Source: JTS-AC122 sp041742635
GTDB lineage: Bacteria; Planctomycetota; Phycisphaerae; Phycisphaerales; UBA1924
Assembly (NCBI GenBank): GCA_041742635.1
Contig: JBGSIF010000374.1
Span: 1-39,124 of the forward strand
Direction: 5' to 3'
DNA: 39,124 bases
Both the position numbers and the translations under genes were made by a program. The notes under the pieces are model-generated. The model was not told the DNA's origin. It did not search any database and saw only the letters and a program-made list of their open reading frames with translations. Below, in pieces: positions 17,581-29,400 of the stretch (its first letter is position 1; each line of letters begins with the position of its first letter).

Positions 17581-19271
17581 ATCGCGGCGACGGCACCTGG
17601 TTTGTGATAAGTGTGGACAATGATCGGCTCGTCGCGCTACACGCGAAGGCAAGCGGTGGCAGTTCGGGGCGTGTGCGTGTGCTTGGGTGCGTGTCGCAAG
17701 CGATGCCGGCCGGTCTGGACCAAACCAAGCCCGGAGAAGTCGGGGCATGGATGGCGAAGGTGCTCAAAGAAGCGGGGCTTGAGAGCGCGTCACGGCGCGG
17801 TCGAGTGGTGTTCGCGGTGCCCCGTTCGGAGGTGATGCTCAAACGCGTGGTGTTCCCTGCCGGGACAGACTCGGCGGATCGTCCAGAAATGGTCCGGCTC
17901 CAGATGATCCGGCAGGTGACACTGTCGCCCGAGACCGCGGTGATCGATTACGCCGACGCGGACGCTGTGGCAGACGGGCGTAAGCCCGTGGGCGCGATGG
18001 GGGTTGGGCACAGCGTATTAGCGGGTGCGCTGCAGGCCGAGCGGATCGCGTGGCGGCGTAGCGTGGCACAGGCAGCGGGGATGCGGATCGCGGCGGTTTC
18101 GCTGAAGGCATCGGGTGTCGCGGCGATTGTCGCCGACGTGCTCTCGTCTCGCGGGGGCGAGAGCGGCGGGCGTGGGGCGATGGGGATCACGCTCGGCTGC
18201 GGTACAACCGAGTTCGTCGTCATCGAAAACGGGCAACTGGTCTTTGCTCGCGGGTCTGATCTGATCCGTCCGGACCCCGCGGCGTGCACTACGGCGGAAG
18301 AAGAAACGTTTGCGGACAAAGTGGCGGTTGAAGCCAAGCGCACATGGATGAGTTATCGATCCACGCCGGAGTCGGTCGAGGTGGAGACGGTGCTGGTGCT
18401 GGGGGGTGATCGCTGCGCGAGTGTGGTTGCGCAGCGATGCCGAGAGTCGATGGAGTGCCGAGCCGAGTCAACGGCGTTGCCAGCGTACATCGAACTCGAA
18501 GATGGGGTGAAGCCCGAAATCGTATCGGAGATCTCCCCGCTGGTGGGGCTCGTGGCCGAGGGGATGCACGGGAAAGCGACGCTGGACTTTGCCAATCCTC
18601 GCAAGACGCCCGATGTCGGTGCGGCACGCCGGCAGCGTGTGCTGCTGGGTGCGCTGGCGGCCATCCTCGTGCTCGGAGGTGCGTACACATACACACGGCT
18701 CGATTTGAACAATCGAGAGCGTCGCAAAAACCAGTTGGCACAGGAATGGGGCGGGCAATCCGCGAAGTACGCGGACTTTGTTCGACTCAAAGCGAAAGCC
18801 GCGCATGTGAGCCAGTGGCGGTCCGCACGGTTCGACTGGTTGGCCCACATCGGGTTCTTGAACGAGCAGTTGCCCGGCACCAATCAGGCGATATTGGACG
18901 GCATCTCCGCACGCGGAGAGCAGGACGTGCTCTACACCAAATCAGCGGGTGAAAATACATACTCGGCGACTGCGTGGTCGAGCCGGCTTCGCGGGACGTT
19001 CATGATCAGCGGCAAGGTGAAACGCCGAGAAATCGCCGACGATCTTCGGCTGAGTATCGTCGATGACAAACGATACACCCTGGATTCCAAAGGGGCGGAC
19101 ACCGCGGACCGGTTCGACTGGAGGCTCATCACCACACGAGCGAGGCCGGACGACGATGGTCGCGGAGCGAATACAGCACCTGCATCGCAACCCGCTTCGG
19201 GAAGCGGAACCCCGACGAAGAAGCCGGCGGGCAGTGCCGTCGATACGAACAAGTCGGGGGGTGGGGCATGA
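17577..19271 (+). CDS. gspL: GspL-like platform protein (PilM-PilN-like architecture)
   Basis: This is a 564-residue protein. The start at 17577 overlaps the gspK stop by four bases and has AAGGAGG upstream, so the frame extension to 17547 is not needed. Residues 1-350 look like the actin-fold cytoplasmic domain of GspL/PilM, including a phosphate-loop-like GITLGCGTTEFVVIENGQ at about 203-220. A single membrane helix spans about 355-374. A periplasmic PilN-like domain follows with NRERRKNQLAQEW coiled-coil and DWLAHIGFLNEQLP segments. GspL anchors the GspE ATPase to the inner membrane and pairs with GspM, encoded next. The C-terminus is a Pro/Thr/Lys-rich tail. Its stop overlaps the next start (ATGA). 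No ATPase gene is in the window. Confidence 0.8.
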   Translation: MNRGDGTWFVISVDNDRLVALHAKASGGSSGRVRVLGCVSQAMPAGLDQTKPGEVGAWMAKVLKEAGLESASRRGRVVFAVPRSEVMLKRVVFPAGTDSADRPEMVRLQMIRQVTLSPETAVIDYADADAVADGRKPVGAMGVGHSVLAGALQAERIAWRRSVAQAAGMRIAAVSLKASGVAAIVADVLSSRGGESGGRGAMGITLGCGTTEFVVIENGQLVFARGSDLIRPDPAACTTAEEETFADKVAVEAKRTWMSYRSTPESVEVETVLVLGGDRCASVVAQRCRESMECRAESTALPAYIELEDGVKPEIVSEISPLVGLVAEGMHGKATLDFANPRKTPDVGAARRQRVLLGALAAILVLGGAYTYTRLDLNNRERRKNQLAQEWGGQSAKYADFVRLKAKAAHVSQWRSARFDWLAHIGFLNEQLPGTNQAILDGISARGEQDVLYTKSAGENTYSATAWSSRLRGTFMISGKVKRREIADDLRLSIVDDKRYTLDSKGADTADRFDWRLITTRARPDDDGRGANTAPASQPASGSGTPTKKPAGSAVDTNKSGGGA

Positions 19272-20284
19272 AGATCAAGCAGCGAAAAGTGGTACTGGGC
19301 GGCATGCTGGCTGTGGCCGCGGGGGTGGTGATCTGGCAATACCGAGCATATGTCACGGAACGTGACGCGATCGACGAGCGTATTCGAGCATATACGTTCG
19401 ATATTCAAGCCCGCGACCGGCAGATGGAGGAACGAGCTCGGCTGACGCGCGAACTCAGGTCGTTCGCCGCGAGCACATTTGGAACAGAAGAAGAAAAAGT
19501 GACCGCGTCGTTCCGCAAATCGCTGAACGAAATCATCGCGCACTTCGGGTTGATTGAGGCCACCGTGACCAGCGCGAGGCCCGTGGGAGTCAAAAACCCC
19601 GCGATGGATGCAAGGGTGTCGGAGTTTGCCCGTTTGATGAGCAAAGACCAGCGGGCGATCGCGTCCTCTGCGGATTTTTACGCTGTCAGCGGTACGTTGT
19701 CATCGAAAGGAACGCTGGAGCAGGCACTGCGGGTGATGTCCACGCTCCAGGTGCAGCCGTGGATCCACCGTATCGACGGCTTTTCGATCAAGCCGGTCGG
19801 AAAAGAAGGGAACCGAGTGGAGATGTCGGTGACGTTGACGACGACGTACTTCATGGATCCGAAGTTGCGCGACAACGCAGAGGATCCCGGGTGGAGGCCG
19901 GTGCGCGAGGCGGAGTTTGCATCGTGGATGCCGATCGTGGTGAAGAACATGTTCCGTGAACCACCGCCGCCCGCGCCGGCGGTGGCAGTCGTTGCAACGG
20001 CCGCACCAGCGACCGCGGCCCAAACGCCGACCATCGCTCCAGCGACGCCGCCGCCGCCATACGACGAATGGCGGATTTCGGGGATGGCACGAGGAAAAGA
20101 TGGGCCGACACTGATGCTGGTGAATGAAAAAACGAGAGAATGGCGGACGATCGACGTGGGCGGGACAATCTTGGATGCAAAGTTTGTGACCGGTGAAGGC
20201 GAGGTCGCGCAGATCATCATCGGTGAAGAACGCTACACCGTCAGGACCGGTCAAAGACTGTCGGAACGAGCACGGGTTCAATGA
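19268..20284 (+). CDS. gspM: GspM/PilO-like protein with a GspC/PilP-like C-terminal domain
   Basis: This is a 338-residue protein overlapping gspL by four bases. Residues 7-24 form one N-terminal membrane helix. A coiled coil (about 28-65) and a ferredoxin-like alpha/beta domain follow, as in PilO/GspM (for example SFRKSLNEIIAHFGLIEATV and LEQALRVMSTLQVQPWIHRI). After a Pro/Ala-rich linker (about 235-262), residues 265-338 form a compact all-beta domain (WRISGMARG, TLMLVN, WRTIDVGGTI, QIIIGEERYTVRTGQRL). This resembles the homology region of GspC and PilP, which contacts the secretin N0 domain. I infer a GspM-GspC-type fusion, which would explain why no separate gspC is seen. The secretin gene follows. 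The N-terminal assignment is firmer than the C-terminal one. Confidence 0.72.
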   Translation: MKIKQRKVVLGGMLAVAAGVVIWQYRAYVTERDAIDERIRAYTFDIQARDRQMEERARLTRELRSFAASTFGTEEEKVTASFRKSLNEIIAHFGLIEATVTSARPVGVKNPAMDARVSEFARLMSKDQRAIASSADFYAVSGTLSSKGTLEQALRVMSTLQVQPWIHRIDGFSIKPVGKEGNRVEMSVTLTTTYFMDPKLRDNAEDPGWRPVREAEFASWMPIVVKNMFREPPPPAPAVAVVATAAPATAAQTPTIAPATPPPPYDEWRISGMARGKDGPTLMLVNEKTREWRTIDVGGTILDAKFVTGEGEVAQIIIGEERYTVRTGQRLSERARVQ

Positions 20285-20409
20285 ACGCACATGTTGAGAA
20301 GAGTGATTCCGAGCAGCCGTTCGGCTGGGGACACGAAGCCGGTATCAGTGCCGCGGGTGAACAACAGCAGAATCGACGGACAGAAGTGATCGACAGGAGA
20401 ACGAGATGA
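20281..20409 (+). CDS. Possible 42-residue protein between gspM and gspD
   Basis: This short frame starts in the ATGA that ends gspM and stops in the ATGA that begins gspD, so it overlaps both neighbours by four bases. That is the same junction style used at gspI/J, K/L and L/M. It exactly fills the 121-base gap. The product is hydrophilic, begins MNAHVEKSDSEQPFGW and is Gln/Arg-rich towards the end. It has no signal peptide or membrane helix and resembles nothing I recognise. Third-position GC is only about 56 percent by count, lower than the neighbours, and no strong ribosome site precedes it. It may be a small protein, or a reinitiation bridge that couples gspD translation to gspM. Confidence 0.45.
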   Translation: MNAHVEKSDSEQPFGWGHEAGISAAGEQQQNRRTEVIDRRTR

Positions 20410-23400
20410 CAAAGCAGAATCCATGGGTGATCTCGGCGATGGTGCTGGCGTGCGGGCAGGCGGCCTCGCTGAAAGCGCAGGACGCGGCCCCGGCCCCATC
20501 TGCCGGCCCAGAAAACACAGCGCCGGTGTCACCCGTGCCCGCGGCACCGGGGAAAGAACAGCCCTCACAGGAAGAATCTGCGGCCAACGGGCAGCCGGTA
20601 CCTGCCCCAGTGGCTGCTACTCCATCGGCGCAGCAACCCGCCGGTGCGTCCGATGTTGCAAGCGTGTCCGCTCCCGTTCCAGCCGCAGCCCCCCCCCCCA
20701 CTCCCTCGCCCGTCGCACCAGCGGAGTTGAAGCCGATCCGGTTCAGTTTCCAGGAGGCGCCGTACGCACAGGTCATGGACTTTCTCGCGCGTGAAACCGG
20801 GTTGCCGGTGATCAAGGAATCACCGCTGCCGGACGCGCCGGTGACCTTCATCAGCGCGGCGGGGTATTCGCTCGAAGAAGCACTGGACGTGCTCAACCGG
20901 ATGTTGTTCATGCACGGTTTGCAGGTTCGGCGCGACGCCAACTTTCTGCTCGTGACCAAGATCGAGAATATGGCACCATTCGGGCCGGTTGGTCAAGGGA
21001 AAGTGCCCGACGGCGCGGGGCTGTCGCAGATGGTGACCGTGGTGCTGCCGCTGCAAAATGCATCGGCGGCCGCGCTGTCCGAACAACTCAAACCGCTCGT
21101 GACGAAAGTGGGCGGGATCACGCCGTTGCCCACTCAGAACTCGCTGGTGATCGTGGACACGGCGGCGCAGTGTGAGCGGCTGCGAGCAATCATCACGATG
21201 CTGGATGCGGAACCGCCGAGCGACGCGAAGTACAAGATTTTCCCCCTGAAGAATGCGAAAGCCGAAGTCGTATTCGGGGCACTCAAGGGACTGCTCAGCG
21301 AAAAACGTACGATGCAGATCGTGGAAAAGGACGGGCAGATCCGCACGGTGAAAGACGAGCAGATCACGGGGCTGAGCGTTCAGCCGTATGCCGCGACAAA
21401 CTCGATTGTTGCGATCGGTCCTGAAGGGCGGCTACGGACGGTGGAAGAACTGGTTGCGCTGCTGGATCGTGAGTCAAGCGAAGAGTCGGATCGCTCGATG
21501 ATGACATTCGCACTGGTGGCGGCGTCGGCGGACGATGCCGCCGCGCGTGTCACCAGTTTGTTCTCGGCTGTGGCACCCGAAAAAAAACCTACGATCCTGC
21601 CGCTGAAGGAGCAGGGCAAACTGACGATCGTCGGCACCCCGTCGCAGTTGACGCTGGCTGCGAACCTGATCGGCGAAGTCGATCCCGGTGCGCTGCCTGG
21701 TGGGCACAGTGAACAGCCTGGGATACCAGCACCGGCGGAATCACGTGCATCACTGATCCGGCTGAAGCACACGAGTCCCGCCGCGGCACAGAGCATTTTG
21801 TCTCGGTTGCTTTCTCCTCGACAACTCGGCGTGCTGCGGTACGCTGCATCGCCGGATGAAAAAGGGCTGATTGTCAGCGGGCCGACACAGGATGTGGAAG
21901 CGTTCGAGCAACTACTCAATGGGATCGATGTGCCGCCGCAACTCGATACCGAAGTGCGCCAGGTGCTTATTTCGATGGGAGATCCGAAGGTCGTCGCGGC
22001 ACGGGCAGTGGAGCTCTTCGCGCTGACATCTCGCTCGAAGACCGATCCGGTCTCGGTGAAACTCGAGGCCGACTCTCGCACCGTGACGCTCGTGGGCAGC
22101 CGGGCGGGGCTTGGCGCATTCACGGAATCGCTCTCGGCGGCACAGACGACCGCGGGAGTGCTCCGTGAAACCCGTTCGTTCGAGATCGCTAAATCGGTGC
22201 CGAGCCTGCTTGCCGCGAAGTTACTAAGGCTCGCCAAGCCCATGCTCGAACCGGCGGACGGTTCGGCGTACCTCGCCCCGACAATCGAGCCGGTCGATGA
22301 ACTCAGAAAACTCATCGTGAGAGCCACGCCTGAACAGTTCGCGGTGATCGAACAGTTGGTTCGGAGTATCGATCTACCGGAAGCGGGGATGCGCCAGTTC
22401 CGCATGATCAGTGTGCCGTCGGGTTCGGCCACCGAACTCGCGTCGCGCGTGCAAGATGTATTCAAGAAACAAGTTGAAGGGCTGACCCCAGCACCTTCGC
22501 TCGATGTCACCGCAGATGAGTCCGCCAAGTCGCTTGCCGTCGTCGCCGATACCGACGCGATGGCCCGGTTTGATGCGATCCTGACAGAACTTCAGAAGCA
22601 GGTCGGGCCGACGCGCGAGTTGCGGCTGATCGAACTGCGGCACGCGGTGCCCGATGACGTCATTGCGTTCTTGAACGAACTGCTCACGTCGAGCAAGCCT
22701 TTTACATCGCAGATGGGACCGGAACCCGTGTTCGAGCCGATCGAAGCGACGAACTCGATCATGATCGCGGCGCAGCCGATTCAGTATGCGATCATCAGCG
22801 AACTGGTCAAGTCGCTGGACCAGCGTCAGGCGGGCGAGCGTCCACCTCTGCGGATTGTGAAACTCAAAACGACCGATGCCGCGGGGATTGCACAGATCCT
22901 GAGCCAGGCGTATGAACAGCGTCCGGCGGAAGAGCGCATCAAGTTCCCGGTCCAGATTACCGCGGACGCCGCGACGAACACGCTGATCGTCTCGGCACAC
23001 CCCGATGCGTTCACGGAGATCGAACGCATCACAGCACAGTTGAACGAGACGCAGAGCGTGGACGCGACGGGGCGAGAGATCCGGATATTCCCATTGAAGG
23101 TGGCGCGTGCCGAGGAACTGGCGCGGACGATCGACGAGATGTATCCTGCGCCGCCGATGCCGCGGGACCGGAACGGGGCACCGAGGCCTGATCTACAGAA
23201 GACCAAAGAAGTCGTGGTGCGTGCCGACCGCGGGACGAACGCCTTGATCGTCGATGCTCCATCGGCACGTATGGCCGGCTTTGAGCAACTGCTGAAGCAA
23301 CTCGACCAAACCAAGATCGCCGAGAACGTCGAACTGCGTACATACCGAGTCATGCGTGCCGAACTGACGGCGGTAGCGAATACACTGCGCGCGACCGCGG

Positions 23401-26400
23401 CAAACGGAGGCCTGACAGGTGGGAAGCCCACCGCGGCTGGGGTGTCGGCTGCAATCACTGTCGAAATCGAGCCGATGTCGCGTACGCTGATCGTGTCGGG
23501 ACCGAGCGAGATTTTTTCGCCGGTCGAGAAACTGCTTACAAGTCTGGACGCAGCGCCGGCATACGCCGCGACCGGCGTGAAGATGTACTCGCTCAAGCAC
23601 GCGCGGGCCGAGCGGTTGCAGCCGCTGCTGAGCAAACTCCTCGCGTCGCGTCTCCGCGAACAGCAGCAGACCGATGGGCTTGGCGCAATGCCGGGGGATC
23701 TTCAATCTATGCTCGACGTCGCATCGGACGCGGCGACGAACACACTGATCATCTCCGCACCCGAGTCGATCCAGCAGATCGCGGAGCAACTTATCCAAGC
23801 GCTCGATACGCCCGCGGCGCAGACGGGGCGAGCGGTGATTCGTGTCGTGCCTCTCACCTACGCCGACGCGAACCAGGCGGCCCAGACCTTGAACAGCGCA
23901 CTGGGAACCATCGAACTGCCCAGTGGCGGGCGAGTGACGGTGCTGCCGACGGTTGGGTCAAACGCACTGCTTCTATCAGGGGCGGAGATCGACCTGAAGA
24001 AGGTCGAAGAACTCATGACGTCGCTGGACGTGCGACCGATGACGCAGGATGCCATCACCGTCGAAACGTTCACGCTCAAGCAAGCCGAGGCGTCGGTGAT
24101 CGCTCCGATGGTGCAGGGGCTGCTACAGGAAAAACAGACCTCGGACCCGGCGATTCTCCGGATGCAGATGCAGTACTCGCGTGGGCAGTTGCCGCGTGTG
24201 CCGCAGATCAAGGTCGAAGCCGATACGCGAACGAACTCGCTCGTGGTCTCCGGGCCTGCGGTCGTGACTCAACTTGCGAAAGCGGTGATTGAACGATTGG
24301 ATCAGCCGGCGGACGAAACCGGACGAATCTCTCGCGCGTTCACACCCGGCAAAGCAAACCCCGCCGACTTGGTACGTGCTGTGCAACCCGTCGTGCTGGC
24401 AACCACGCCCGCGGGGCGAAAACCGATCGAACTCATCGCGGTGGCGGGCGCGGCGAGCATCGTCGTAATCGGTACGGAAGAACAGGTCATGGGCGCGCTG
24501 CGCACACTCGCCGAGTTCGACGACCGCACGATCGGCACACCTGTGGTCGAAGTGCAGGTCGTGGACCTGAAACACACCGACGCGGAGGCGACCGGGCGTG
24601 CGGTGCAGTCGATGCTAGCGGAACGCTCACGCTGGCCGGAAGCCTTGCGTTCGGCCGAGCGTGCCGGGCTGGCCGTGCCCGTGCCGACGGTCAACGCGGA
24701 CACGACGTCGAACCGGCTGATCATCGCCGCGCCCGTTGACCTCATGCCGGTCGCCAGGCAGTTGATCGATGTGATGGACCGTGCCCGCAGCGGCGGCGAT
24801 GTCGAAGTGCGTGTCTTTCCCCTGAAGAAGTCAAAGGCCGAATCGGTCGCGCGGGCGATCACGGCCGGGTTTGCAGCAACGGCGAAGCCTGCGGATCCGG
24901 TACCGAGCGTCGCCGCCGAGGCAACGAGCAACTCCGTCGTCGTATCGGGCACGGCGGCCCGACTGGCTCAAGCCGAAGCGATCGTCACACAACTCGATGA
25001 GACGGCACAGCCCGATGGAATCGCGGTTCGAACGATCCAGTTGAAGCACGCCCGTGCCGAAGCCATCACGCCGGTGTTGGAATCGCTGCTGGCGAAAAAA
25101 TCGGTCGTCGAGTTGCTCCCACAATGGGAGCGTGGCAACTACCTGCGTCAACAGTCCGAAGATGGTGGGCTGCGAATCGCGGCCGAGCCGAGGCTCAACG
25201 CGGTCGTCGTCACCGGCCCGGTCGGGATGATCGAAGTCGCCGAACAGATCGTGCGAGAACTCGATACCGACGGCACCGGCGTGGATCCCTCGGCACGGCG
25301 ATCGGTGCGCATCATCCCGATCACAAACGCCGACGCAGAGACGGTCGCCGCGAATATCGAAGCGATCTTCAAGGACGATGCGAGCACGCTCGCTCCCCCG
25401 ACGATCCGCGTTGACAAGGAAAGCAACTCGCTGATCTTGCGCGCGACACAGGACCAGATCGCCCTGATTCAGAGCCTGGTGAAGGAACTCGACGAAGCGA
25501 CGTATTCATCGTCGCGTGAGATGCGGCTGGTGCCTATCGATCGGTCCAAGGCCGACGCGATGATCATGGCACAGACGATCCAGCGTGTGCTCCAACAGCG
25601 GTCGGGCGTGCAGGTCGAAATCATTTCCGCCGAAGACTTGATGCGAGGCGAAGCCGAAGACCCGCGCAACGATGATCAGCACGACCCGAAAACGCCCGGC
25701 CCGAAGCCCAAGGGCACGGCACCGAAAAAAGACGGCCGGGGTTCCGCTCTACCCGGGCTTCAGCGTGCTCGCCCCAGCGGCATACCCGAGGAAGTTCGGT
25801 CCACGGATCTCGCCCTTGCTCACTTGACGACCGGCGTGTTAGCCGAGGCGATGTATACGTTGAACACACACGCGAACTGGCCGGACCCGTTTTCCATGTG
25901 GCAACTGAGTTCTCGTCAAGGTTCGGCGATCGCGCCTTCGGTTGGTGTCTCCGATGTCGAACCGCCCATTGATGATACTGAACGGGCCGACGACGCCACG
26001 GACTCGAATCAGACTGAAAGTGTCGAGGCTTCCGCGGATTCGGTGGCTAAGCCGTTGACTCGGCGTCCACGAATCTCAAAGCCCAACCCAGCGAGCATTC
26101 TGCCCGGGCTGTCTTCACGACTCGGCCAGGACGAGAACAAGATCACTATCGCGGTCGACCCTCGGACGAACTCGCTGATCGTGACAAGTTCCCCACGGCA
26201 GGCCGAACGAATCGCGGCGCTTGCCATGGACTTGCAGAGCAAAATGCCCGCCGAGCCGAGAAAGGTTCGAGTCGTCACGCTCCCCGAGTCATCAGATGCA
26301 GCGGCGGTGTCAAACCGGCTTGAAGCGACGATCCGTCAAGTCGGGCAATCAACAGCGACAAATCCCGGCGGGTTCACCGGACGCGTCACCGTTCAATCCG

Positions 26401-29400
26401 ACCCGGCGGGCGGTGCACTCATCGTGTCGTCGAACGACACGGATTTTCAAGCCGTGTCGGAACTCATCGTCGCGCTTTCGCGGCCCGGGCCTTCCTCTTC
26501 GCTCACGCTCAAGGTCTATCCCCTCACATCGCTTACCGCCGCGAGCGCGACGCGCGCGATCACGGACCTGCTCTCGTCGGCACCACGCGGAGCGCAGGCT
26601 CGTCGCGTCCGTGAGCAGGAACTCACCATCGAATCGCCCGACGGGGTCACAAAGGGACGGATCGATCCGTCGGAAGTTCGCATCGTGGCGGACCCGAGCG
26701 GAACGGCTCTGATCATCGCCGCACCCGCCCGCGCGTTCCCCGTACTCGACCGCTTTGTGGAGATGCTCGATCAATCACCATCGCTCGAACGCTCGGCGAT
26801 TCGTGAGTTTGCGGTCAAGAACGCGAAGGCGGCCGACGCGGCCCGCACACTCCAAGCCGCGTTCGATGCAATCCGACAATCCAGCGGGCAACGTCGTGGT
26901 CCGGATGCGGACCGTATGCCCGAGGCCCGCTTCATCGCGGACGATCGCACGGGCACACTGCTGGTCACCGGATCGGACACACAGCTTAAAGAAGCCGAAC
27001 GGTTGCTGGCCACGATCGATGCGCCGCTCGAAGACGACGACACGAAGGTCGAGATCATCGCGCTGCAACTCGCACGCCCGAGCGCGGTGCGAGAGATCGT
27101 GCAGGCGGTGCTGATCGGACGGGACGAGGCTAAGAAAGACCGCCTCAGGCTCTCCGCGAGCGACGACACTGGGCTGTTTGTGATACGCGGTACGCCCGAC
27201 CAGATCGAGCAGGCGAAGAAGATCGTTGAGGAAGTGGACAAGACGATCGTGACCGGCTTGCCGATCCGCTCCGTGAAACTCGAACGGGCTGATGCACAAG
27301 CCGTCGCGCAAGGACTCCAGAAGTTCTTCGAGGATCGCGCCCGCGTCTCCGTGCGACAAGGACAACGGGCACAGGCACGCCAAGTGGCGATTGTTGGTGA
27401 TCGACGCACGAGCACCCTCGTGATCGCCGCCGCGGATGAAGACTTCGAGCAGATCAAGTCGATGATCACGACGTTCGATGCCCCTAGTGTGGCCCGTGAT
27501 TTGCAGTTCCGCGTGATCCCGCTCGAAAAAGCCCGCGTCGCCGAACTCCGCACAGCGATCGAGAACATGGTCGAGAACCTCACCTACTCACCGTTTATAT
27601 GGTGGGGAGGCGGGAACGAAGAGAAGACCGACAAACTGGTTGTCGAGTTCAACGAGCGAGCGAACTCGGTCGTGCTTATGGGCCAAGGCGAATCGTTCGA
27701 TGCCGCCGAAAAAATGATAAAGTCGCTCGACGCGGCGACCCCGGTCGGGTCGGCGTTCTCGCTTCGTGCGGTACGTGTGAAGCACTCGGATCCATCAAAG
27801 ATCGCCGACGCGGTGCAAACCGCCCTCGCCACGCCGGGGTGGCGCAACTGGCGCGGTGCAGATCCGGACGGCGTGCGGGCGATCCCCGACCAAGCCGCGG
27901 GCACGATTATCCTGGTCGGGCGAGAGGACCGCGTCGCGGAAGCCGAGCGTCAGATTGCACTGCTCGATTCGAGCGCGATGCGGCCCGATCAGTTGCTCGA
28001 AACGATCCCGCTGAAGTTCGCCCGCGCCGAACGACTCAGTCAGAGCCTCACGAAGTTTTTCAACGATCGCGCCGCGTCGCAGGGGAAGCCTGAAAGCGGA
28101 GTCTCGATCCTCGGTTCACCGGACGGCAACGTGATTATCGTGCAGGGCCAACCGGGCGAGATCGAAACCGTGAAGGGTTTGCTCTCACAAATGGACCAGC
28201 CCGAGGAAGGTGAGGGTCGGGTGCGCGAGTTGTATCAACTCAAGAACGCCAAAGCGATGGAACTGGCAACGGTGCTGCGCGAGCAGTTCCCGCGTGCGCT
28301 CTCCACACGGGACGGGCTGGTCATCGTCACGCCACAGCCATCGACGGACTCCGTGATCGTATCGGCACCGGCGGAGTTGTTCGAGCGTGTGGACGCGCTG
28401 GTCAAGCAACTCGATGCCCCCCCTTCGACGGACGTCACCAAAATGGTGACCATGACCCTTTCGACAGCCCGCGCGGAAGAAGCCGCGGCGGCACTCACCA
28501 AAGCACTACCCGCCGGGGTTCGTGTCACAATCACACCCGTTCGCCGCAGCAACTCGCTCTTGCTCACCGGTTCAGAAGAAGCGATCGCAGTCGTCATCGA
28601 GCAGGTCGAAAAACTCGATCAGCAGGTCGCCAAGAATCCGACCGAGTTCCGGCGAGTGAAACTGGAGCACGCCGAAGCGTTTGATGTGGCCTCCACCATC
28701 CGCACCGTGATGCGCAACCGCGAGAAGATCCCCGGCGAGCCGGATGCCGCAGTCAGTTCATCGTCATCCGACAACACGCTTCTGTTCTCGGCAACGTCGG
28801 ACCAGACAGCCGAGATCCAGAAGATCATCAAGGAACTGGATGTCCCGCAGGCCGTGACGCGCACGACCGAGTTTGTCCCGCTGAAGTTCGCCGACGCCGA
28901 GGCGACCTCGGAAGCACTCGGTGTGTTCTACGGACGCTATGCCCCCGAAGCGATCACGCCGTCGGCTCGGAACGTCACGATCATCGCCAACCCTGTTTCA
29001 AAGAGCCTGGTGGTGTCGGCGGATGAACTCGAATGGCCGAAGATTCGCTCACTCATCGATAAACTCGATAACGAGACTTACGACACGTCCAACCGTGTCG
29101 AGATCATCGCGCTCAAGGACGCGGACGCGACGAGCCTGGCCCGCACACTCAACGATGCTTTCTCTACTCCTCTGCGCGCCGAACTCGAACGAGAACGCGC
29201 CCGCCAGCAAAGCCAGCCCAGACGCGGCGAGCAGGGGCCGGCGACACCCGAAATGCCCACCGTGCTCGTCGACAGCAAGAACACCATCTCTGTCTCGGCC
29301 GACGTGCTGACAAACTCGCTGGTCGTGTTCGCATCACGCGAGCAGGTCGAACGCATCCGGGGCATCGTCTCACAACTCGATGTCCCTGAGTTCTCCCGCC

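Noticed and set aside
16645..17748. A 367-codon minus-strand frame opposite gspK
   Set aside because: It is Arg/His/Pro-rich without recognisable motifs and is antisense to a clear GspK.
25840..25875. A dif-like core (TGTATA flanked by partial arms) in the gspD insert
   Set aside because: Only the central six bases fit; the XerD arm matches the usual consensus poorly, so I do not call a dif site.
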